From Eutypella sp. D-1 (lineage: Eukaryota; Ascomycota; Sordariomycetes; Xylariales; Diatrypaceae): DNA of 64,000 bases. This document shows positions 56,832-64,000 of the stretch, piece after piece (the stretch's first letter is position 1; each line of letters opens with the position of its first letter). The notes under the pieces were generated by a model. That model did not search any database. It had not been told where the DNA came from and saw nothing but the letters and a program-made list of their open reading frames with translations. The DNA lies in contig JAJTTP010000021.1 of the NCBI GenBank assembly GCA_023313575.1, positions 434,001 to 498,000 of the forward strand, in the 5' to 3' direction. A program made the position numbers and the translations under genes.

Positions 56832-58869
56832 GGCAATCTAATATGAGAAGGCAGTCGAACAGGAAGACAGAGCCATATAACCATGTGTTACAAAAGAGGA
56901 CAGAGCTTAAATATAAGAGCTCTGGACAGTCGTAACGGATTCCCGAACGACACATCTAACCAGTCGTGACGGGCTCCATCGGACGCCATTCATTCTACAA
57001 CATGAAGCCCAACAGAACGATAAGGCCATCGGCGAAACTAGCATCATGCCATTGCCCAATCAGCGTGGATGCATATTAACCACTGTGCGGGGATTGACTG
57101 CCCAGACGCTCATTCCGAAGGCTAAGACACCTTTACAATGTCGTGTTCCTACGGTCTCTTTTCTTCTTGTGCCAGGTATCAATGGTGGCGCTACGATAAA
57201 ATGTCGAGCTGGGGACTCGCATGAGACATGCTTGTAAATGGCGTACAGCTGGGCTGCACAGGACGGCGGCAGCAAGGGTGCACAGTAGATATCTCCACTC
57301 GCTGCCTGCCGAGGTAGAAATGCCACACTGCGAGATAACACAGGGTCAATCTACGCGAAGGCTTTCATGTTTCTTACGCAGGATGGCAGGATGGCTGGCT
57401 GGTCCAGGGCTCACAATCATTACCTCCAAATTTATACATGGTAGAAAGTCTCCTCGGAGCAACGGACTTCACAGATCAATGGCAATACAACAATGTTATT
57501 ACAGAGGGGAATCAATCTGGACCCTGATTGACGCGATGTGCGAGTACCTTGTGAGCTGAAACGGCCGCGTAACGCTGACTTTGCATTTTGATCCCTGGAT
57601 ACTGTCCCTTCAGCTACCTTCTGAACAGCCGCAAACCTCTTCGGCGACTAAGATGGGAATAACCGCCAATATTGAAGGCATACCAACCATTCTTAATTGG
57701 ATGACTTGAATGCAATGCCACATTGGGTTCCAGACTTCCTTTGGCGTTCCATAGCCCTATTGGCCACCGTTAAACTATCGACTAACAGCGCCTATCATTC
57801 ATACCACATTCCTAAGGCAATATTCTAGCCTAACAAGGTGTTATCACAATGGGATCTGGTATTCCGGGGACTCGGGGACTAACGAGTGTGTCGTTGATGG
57901 GTCGTGAAATCGACCAGAGAGGCCGGTGCACCTGTGAAAATACCGGTGAGATAGTTACATCTTAGCCATACGCCACAGTGTATTGGTACTGTACATGCAA
58001 TTGGTCCTATGCGTAAAATCTTGTCGAACGCTTATGTGCTGGCCCAGCAGTTATTCGTGCAGTGTTCGGTTACATCCGAGAATCACTACCGCGGGTGTTG
58101 CCTCCTTATCAGTTTCCGTCAGGCGAATTATCTTCATTAACTTCGTCTACTCACTTACGCCTCCTCTCTAGGCACACCAAGCTGTGATGCCACGCTCCCC
58201 AGCCCAGCTTATAATCCCACAGCGGGATCTGCCAAACTAAAGATTTCATCCCCTGTGGGCGACCGTTTATGGATATATGGCGGCTTTCGATGGTACACGG
58301 CAGGGGTGTCGACGAGGCTATGGTGACGCTCCGTGTGCGGGGCCATCCGTCTTGATGGTAGATCCAGGCAGCCTCATTATTGATGAATGCATGGTGGCTT
58401 CCGACCATTGGCTCTGAGTGCCGTAGCAAGTCAAAGCTAGTTCCAGTTGAAGTGCGATATCCTTTGCATATGGGCGCTCTGCATGGCTAGCCACTAGGGG
58501 GTTTGCTCGCTACATGTACTACATGAGCCATCTCGATCTTACGTCGATGTTCGAGTCGAGATGTGCCGCGGAGGTTGTGAGAAAGAGCTCCACGGGCAAG
58601 ACGGGGTCTCAGTTATCGGGGGGGGGGGACGCAGATAGCTATGCGTCGGTATCACCGACGTTATATCCCTCCTAACTCTGACCCAGCATCTCGATGTCTC
58701 AGTCACCCACCTGAGATGCGATGGTGGTGTCGGATACAGTGTAAACCAATGTATATTTATTGGTTCTACGTTGCACACCCACTGGTGAATATCTCTGAGC
58801 TTTTCTATTAAGTTACATTTCCACTACCTGTCCTTGATCATTGCGCATACAGCACCATCTTCATCCATC
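56832..58869. promoter_or_regulatory. 2-kb intergenic region upstream of the Ppo gene and of the DUF2235 gene
   Basis: A long divergent gap. Frames at 57046-57559, 57983-58171 and 58151-58429 show no domain, signal peptide or consistent splice sites. A run of ten or more G lies at about 58620. Long upstream regions fit the developmental regulation known for ppo genes, but no specific binding site was identified. Confidence 0.45.
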
Positions 58870-60976
58870 ATGGCTTCCCGCACTTCAAGGTCGTCGTATT
58901 CGACGGCAACACAGTACTCAAACAATTCATTTTCCCATTCTCATTCCACGAGCAATGCCTGGGAAATGGGGAAGCCCCCCATCAGGAAGCTTGTTCTATG
59001 CTTTGATGGCACAGGCAACACTTTTACGGGCTCATCCGGCGACACCAACATCGTGAAGCTCTTTGATAAACTCGATCGTGATGATCCGCTACAGTTCCAT
59101 TACTACCAGAGTCAGTATATGATGTCTCGTATTCTTGACTGATAATGATTGCTTACCACGTAATGACACGGTAGCTGGCATTGGTACATATGATATCGGC
59201 GGCGGATCCGTCAACAAAGGCCTTCTTGGGAGCATCCGCAGCGCGTTCTCGAAGTCCATTGACCAGGGATTCGGAACCTCGTTTGACCACCATGTGATGG
59301 CTGGTTACAAGTTCCTCATGAACCATTAGTAAGTGGTATTTCGTGTAGTATTCAGTATACTCCTGGTTTGAACAGGAACACTAAATCAGCTTCTTGCCAT
59401 TACGGCGCTACCGCTCAAGTTCGGTATCTATCAGTATGCAATGATAAGCCCTACTGACCTCCCCCTTTTTTTTTTAGCAATGCGGGTGACAAGATCTACA
59501 TGTTCGGCTTCAGTCGCGGGGCGTTCACTGCCCGCTTCCTCGCCCGCATGATAAACACCGTGGGATTACTCTCCATGGGCAACGACGAGATGGTGCCTTT
59601 TGCCTACCAGCTCTACCAGAGGTATGAGCAAGGCCAGTTCGAGCCACCGCCTCCACCGAAGGACCTCAAGAGGAGCCTGACGGAAGTCCGGGATGGGGTG
59701 AAGGATGCTGTGAAAGTAAGCATCGACTCTGTGAAAGGTACCCTCACTAGCGAACCGTCGGGCTCCAACTTGAGTGAAGAATCTACCGAGACCGAAACTC
59801 CGCCTCCAGTAGAGCACTTCCGGCCCAAACCTGCCGACGCGATAACGAAGCAGGCCATGAGGGAGTTGACAGCCTTTAAAGGAACATTCTGTCGAGACGT
59901 GAAGGTGTGGTTCTTAGGAATCTTTGATTGCGTGAACAGCGTCGCCGTGCTCGAGAACCCACGCGAGCCCGCCACTGTCCTTGGAACTGCTCACCACGTG
60001 CGTCATGCTGTGGCCGTGGATGAGTTCCGGGTCAAGTTCAAGCCGGCCCTACTCCACCAGGATGTCAACGCCTTTGAAAATAACAAGGAGACCGTCAAGG
60101 AGGTCTGGTTTCCCGGTAACCACGGTGATGTTGGCGGCGGATGGCCCATCGTTGAACGACCAAAGGGATTCTGGGATACCTTGAAAAAGTGGTTCAGCAG
60201 TGACAAGCAGCAGTATGGAACATCGTCTGATCCCGCCGCGGATGACTTCCAGCTGAGCGACATCCCACTCGATTGGTAAGTACACTTGATTGACGACAAT
60301 TCCTCAAATTGTCTCTACCACGATCACCTCCCTCTGAAGGTGTATTCAGACAGCGTGGTTGCTCGGTTGCAACACATATCTATTTCTCAAGGAACAAGAA
60401 CTAACTGCTTATAATGTAGGATGATGCGGGAACTGGAACTCGTGAATGAAACGAACGACCCTCGATTTGCCATCTCCTTCAGTGTGAGGAAGGAGGGTTT
60501 TAGGAGGGGCCTAAAGCAGAAGTTGCACCAGGCTAGGGAGGGTGTATTGCATGATACCATGAGCATTGGTGGTGGCATCAGCCCGTTCAAAGTTATCATG
60601 TGGAAGTTCATGGGTTAGTTTTTCTACCCTTGTCTGATTGCCCCTTCGGTCATTTCACAAACAACTCAAGGCAACTAACGCAAGCCACTGAGCAGAATAC
60701 CTTCCATTCATATCCCGTTATGAGCTTGAGCACGGTCGATGGGTCAAGCGCAGATTCCCGCTTAACAAAGGTTCGGCACGCGACATCCCCCGGGGCGCAA
60801 CCCTTCATCAGGCTCTTGTCGACCGCCTCAAACACGGATCACTTAATTATCGCCCACGGAACAACCATGGTGAGGGGACCATGCCTTGTTTGCTCGATGA
60901 GGCGGGTTCGAGTGTCGCTGCCGTGAAGAAATTGGAACAGCATGATCTTCATCAACTATATACCTTTGATAAGTGA
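58870..60976 (+). CDS. DUF2235 (T6SS Tle1-like) alpha/beta-hydrolase, five exons
   Basis: Exons 58870-59110, 59175-59328, 59478-60275, 60420-60613 and 60696-60976 give 555 residues, with all introns GT..AG. The N-terminal Ser-rich stretch is followed by [11 protein letters not shown] (oxyanion region), [12 protein letters not shown] and [12 protein letters not shown], where Ser144 is the nucleophile of a GxSxG elbow. Then come [19 protein letters not shown], a likely acid region, and [14 protein letters not shown] with the His-Gly-Asp-Val pattern. This ordering is typical of DUF2235 hydrolases, related to bacterial Tle1 phospholipases. Fungal members are widespread with no proven substrate. 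A charged insert at about residues 180-250 separates the elbow from the acid region. All catalytic candidates are present. Confidence 0.88.
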
Positions 60977-61727
60977 GCGTTGGGCCGTTGAGGTAAGCGA
61001 ATGCGTCTAGTTGCGGGGCGAAAACGCTAGTTAAACCGTCTGAGAATGTCAAGTATTGCTATACTTCATGTATTGTTTATGAACACCGTACTCGAGGAGT
61101 TTGCTGCAGGAATTCCTATATAACTTCATTCATGTACTGTCAATCTTATTCCAAACTTCCGCACTAAACGACCGACAGAATCGCGATAAAAGCAGGCCTG
61201 CAACTTCGTAGAGACGAGATGAATTAAGCAATGCCACGCTGCGTCTGCGCTAAGAGCTAGCCGGGTTCAAACGTAGACTATTGCATCATTATCACCCTCC
61301 CGCGTAAACGCCCACTTGCGCCGTTTATCGCCGAAGCAGGGGCAAACTCCAATTGAGATCCAACTATTGGTTCCTGGATGGGTAGAGACTCGATCTTGTC
61401 CCTTAAAGGCATCGTCACCTAAGTCCAGGGGCATGAATCTGGTTACTCCAACGCAGATATTACCGAGACGGGGCATTTCTCCCATCGATCTGCCCCCGCA
61501 ATCCCCAGGATTTTGTTGATCACCAGCTATTTCCTCGGGGCGTGGGCTACGAAAAGCTTGTGATGACTATGTCGATTGTACGATTGAGCTTATATAACCA
61601 TTATTGTCCCTCGTATTATGGCTGCTGTCTTTCCAGGGAGGAATACAACTCTCCTTCAATTTCTTAATCAGAGGCATAGTAGGGATCATAGACCATTGAG
61701 ATAAAACCAGGTTGTCAACTTCACACA
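60977..61727. other. Intergenic, no gene seen
   Basis: Frames on both strands at 61267-61519 overlap each other and lack features. A promoter for the secreted protein at 61728 should lie here. Confidence 0.45.
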
Positions 61728-62495
61728 ATGCTCAGTATTACGAAGGCTCCCTTGGTCCTCGTCTTGGCGGCACTGGCCTGCCTAGCAGGCGCTCAGGATG
61801 CTGTGGAGGCAGGCCCGGAGCCAGCGACACCGGCAACGGCAGCGCACCAGCCAGTCCCGCGAGAGACGAGCAGCGGAAATCTACTGAGCAACATCTACAA
61901 GCTGGCCAACGGGCTGGGGCTGACGCGCTGCGTACCATACGCTATACCGCTGATATCGACGCTACCAAAACTGCCGAATGGCCTCGTGAACAACGATTTG
62001 GTCACACAGGCGCTCAGCCAGACTACGCTGCCGTTGTCGGACGTGTGCGACTTCTCTGTCACCGGCTCTGTCGGGCCTATCTATACGGACTTTATGCCCG
62101 CGTGGTACAGCTGGCACAATGCGCACACATCCACTATCAGCGAGATCCTCAAGAAATGTCCATCTGCGACCGCGCTCGTGCAGACCGTGGAGGCATACCA
62201 GAGCTGTCCCCAGATTTCATCTGTCAAGGCCACCGCAACGGTTAGCGATGGAGCGGGTAATAGCAATGGCGATAGTGATGGAGAGGCCGCAACCGAGACT
62301 GGGTCTACGACCCGACCGGGAGCCGGAGCGACGACAGATGCCGGAGGTGTTGGAACAGGTGCGCCTGAGGAAACGTCGGCTCCGTCAGATACACCAGAGG
62401 CCCCCGCATCTGAGGCGACGACGCCGAGGGATACAGGTTTGAAGGCTGTTGCCGCCGCTGCTGCAGGCTTCGTCGGTCTTATTGCAGCGCTATAG
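61728..62495 (+). CDS. Secreted GPI-type protein resembling 'infection structure specific' proteins
   Basis: A 255-residue intronless ORF. The signal peptide MLSITKAPLVLVLAALACLAG is clear. A compact domain (residues about 48-165) contains four Cys (TRCVPYA, SDVCDFS, KKCPSA, QSCPQI) and the pattern DFMPAWYSWHNAH..ISEIL, as in small fungal secreted proteins annotated as infection-structure-specific. After it come a Ser/Gly/Thr/Glu-rich linker and a hydrophobic, small-residue C-terminus (LKAVAAAAAGFVGLIAAL), consistent with a GPI signal. I have no function; annotation as infection-related in other species is by expression only. It is convergent with the biotin synthase gene, with only 136 bp between stops. 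Confidence 0.78.
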   Translation: MLSITKAPLVLVLAALACLAGAQDAVEAGPEPATPATAAHQPVPRETSSGNLLSNIYKLANGLGLTRCVPYAIPLISTLPKLPNGLVNNDLVTQALSQTTLPLSDVCDFSVTGSVGPIYTDFMPAWYSWHNAHTSTISEILKKCPSATALVQTVEAYQSCPQISSVKATATVSDGAGNSNGDSDGEAATETGSTTRPGAGATTDAGGVGTGAPEETSAPSDTPEAPASEATTPRDTGLKAVAAAAAGFVGLIAAL

Positions 62496-62631
62496 CTATG
62501 ATGCCCGTTAGGCTATGCATAGGTCAAACATGACACAATTACTTGTTACAGCCGATATATGTACGTAGTCACGATAGCGACATGACACCCGTATTAAAAA
62601 TTGTGAATAAACCTCGATTTATATCGACCAG

Positions 62632-63948
62632 TTATAAGCCGACTTCTGAAATGGCGTCAGGAGCAGGCTTGGGAGACTTGTCGAAACTTCTCATGGGCTG
62701 CAGCCCCCACCGCTCAAACATAGCCTTGTCCTCGTCGTATCCATTGCACTCAGTGGTCAGCATCTTCTCGCCGGTAAAGATAGCATTCGCGCCCGCTGTG
62801 AAACACAAGGCCTGCTTCTCCTCCGACATGGTCTTCCTCCCAGCCGCAATACGCACGATAGTCTCGGGCATGAGGATGCGCGCAGTGGCTACGGTGCGGA
62901 GAACGTTTGTGAAGTCGACAGGCTCGCGATCGCCGAGTGGCGTGCCTTTGATGGGCACAAGCGCGTTAACGGGAAAACTCTCAGGATGGCTCGGCAGTGT
63001 CGAGACGGTGTGCAATAGGCCGACGCGATCGCCGTCGTCCTCGCCCAGCCCTAGAATACCACCCGAGCAGACGCTGACGCCAGCATCGCGGACGTAGCTT
63101 AGCGTTTGCAGACGCTCGTCGTACGTCCGCGTCGAGATGACGGACGGATAGAACTCGCGACTCGTGTCGACGTTGTGGTTGTACGCTGTCAGACCCGCGG
63201 CCTTGAGTTCCCGCGCCTGGTTTCCATCAATCATGCCAAGTGTCACGCATACCTCCATGCCCATCTCCCGGACGCCGCTAACCATGGCGGAGATGTTCTT
63301 CATGGCGTTCTTGCGCCCACGCATGTCACGCCACGCGGCGCCCATGCAGAACCGAGTGCTTCCGTTGGCACGAGCGACACGCGCGGCCTCCAGTACCGAT
63401 TCCACGCTCTCTGTCTTCTTCGCCTGCAACCCCGTGCCCCCTTGGTACCGTGTCGACTGCGCACAGTACTTGCAGTCCTCTGTGCACCCGCCCGTCTTGA
63501 TGTTCATCAGCGTGCAGAGCTGCACCTCGGACGGGTCATGAAATCGCCGGTGCACAGCTCCCGCCTGGTGGACCAGCTCCAACAACGGCTCATGGTAGAT
63601 CGCCGCAATCTCCTCCCGCGTCCAGTCATTCCGTGGCGAGGTGGCCGCCACCGCATCGAGGAGAATCTGTCTCGCACTCCGAGCTGGCTGGGGAGGAATC
63701 GGAGATTCCTTAGGCCGGTCCTGGCCCACGGGAAGTTTGGGGGGTTGGCTTTTCGTAGCATCACCAGCACCAGGCAAGGTCGGGGGTGGCGGAGGGAAGG
63801 TTGAGGGAGTCCATACAGGCCGTTCGGTACCGGCTGTGACAGCCGATGCAGTCGCTGCAGAGTATGCACGGGTCCTCACAGTTGTGTGAATAGGCTGTGT
63901 TATCCGTGCGACAGTGAAACGCCTGAGAATGGGACCCGAGTACGCCAT
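62632..63948 (-). CDS. BIO2: Biotin synthase, mitochondrial (radical SAM)
   Basis: A 438-residue intronless ORF. Residues 1-40 are rich in Arg, Ser, Thr and Ala with few acids, like a mitochondrial import presequence. A Pro-rich linker precedes the enzyme. The radical-SAM cluster is CTEDCKYC (Cys155, 159, 162) in NIKTGGCTEDCKYCAQS, followed by MGAAWRDMRGRKNAM, AYNHNVDTSREFYP, GILGLGED and NALVPIKGTPL. These are the standard biotin synthase landmarks, including the Arg of VRIAAGR that helps bind the [2Fe-2S] cluster. The enzyme inserts sulfur into dethiobiotin. The start at 63948 is used because the N-terminus then forms a typical presequence. No break is seen. Confidence 0.95.
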   Translation of the reverse strand: MAYSGPILRRFTVARITQPIHTTVRTRAYSAATASAVTAGTERPVWTPSTFPPPPPTLPGAGDATKSQPPKLPVGQDRPKESPIPPQPARSARQILLDAVAATSPRNDWTREEIAAIYHEPLLELVHQAGAVHRRFHDPSEVQLCTLMNIKTGGCTEDCKYCAQSTRYQGGTGLQAKKTESVESVLEAARVARANGSTRFCMGAAWRDMRGRKNAMKNISAMVSGVREMGMEVCVTLGMIDGNQARELKAAGLTAYNHNVDTSREFYPSVISTRTYDERLQTLSYVRDAGVSVCSGGILGLGEDDGDRVGLLHTVSTLPSHPESFPVNALVPIKGTPLGDREPVDFTNVLRTVATARILMPETIVRIAAGRKTMSEEKQALCFTAGANAIFTGEKMLTTECNGYDEDKAMFERWGLQPMRSFDKSPKPAPDAISEVGL

Positions 63949-64000
63949 GGTAACCGCGATGGCAATGCGACCTGTTCCAGATGAATAAATGACTCACAAG

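Noticed and set aside
57046..58429. Several 60-112-codon frames upstream of the DUF2235 gene
   Set aside because: No conserved motif and no coherent set of splice sites; they lie in a long regulatory-type gap.
61251..61275. Possible tRNA T-loop-like GGGTTCAAAC
   Set aside because: No matching acceptor stem, D-arm or anticodon arm could be found around it.

Overview
The window comes from a filamentous ascomycete (Pezizomycotina, most likely a Sordariomycete). The evidence is the gene content (Ppo-type fatty-acid oxygenase, BYE1, GMPPA-type mannose-1-phosphate guanylyltransferase, 20S alpha-3 subunit, BIO2, GH43, DUF4360, DUF6536, DUF2235), short GT..AG introns with CTAAC-like branch sites, and one very AT-rich repeat island with the C-to-T/G-to-A decay expected of repeat-induced point mutation (RIP). 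Intron-exon structures were rebuilt by hand from splice signals and reading-frame continuity, so boundaries are predictions. Species cannot be named from this sequence.

Layout. 0-2.7 kb: the 3' end of a fumarylacetoacetase gene, an F-box-like fragment, and a GH43 glycosidase gene (minus strand) that is complete in domain terms but has one apparent frame break. 4.3-13.6 kb: a coiled-coil protein with one intron, an archaemetzincin (minus) facing a tandem GFA/Mss4-like protein (plus) across a shared promoter, a single-pass membrane protein with a long acidic tract, and a secreted DUF4360 protein (minus). 13.9-28.7 kb: an AT-rich island bounded by a 10-bp direct repeat. It appears to be an old DNA-transposon-like shell with poor inverted ends, into which LTR retrotransposons inserted. 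Inside lie one near full-length Ty3/gypsy element (with target duplication, polypurine tract and RT/integrase fossils) and at least six solo LTRs, including one solo LTR nested inside another.

28.7-36.4 kb: a poorly conserved stretch with a decaying DUF6536 membrane-protein gene, a small putative membrane protein and a Ser/Thr/Pro-rich ORF. 37.0-45.6 kb: three conserved housekeeping genes, GMPPA and PRE9 on the minus strand and BYE1 divergent from PRE9. 46.5-64 kb: a GPI-anchored-type wall protein, a GNAT acetyltransferase, a HerA/FtsK-like ATPase with a repetitive charged tail, a Ppo dioxygenase-P450 fusion, a DUF2235 alpha/beta-hydrolase, a second secreted GPI-type protein and mitochondrial biotin synthase.

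The genes form no obvious single pathway: the conserved ones serve sugar-nucleotide supply, protein turnover, transcription elongation, biotin synthesis and oxylipin signalling. The most informative part is the stratified repeat island, whose insertion order can be read from nested target-site duplications. The protein most worth study is the HerA-like ATPase. I saw no CRISPR array, rRNA or convincing tRNA.
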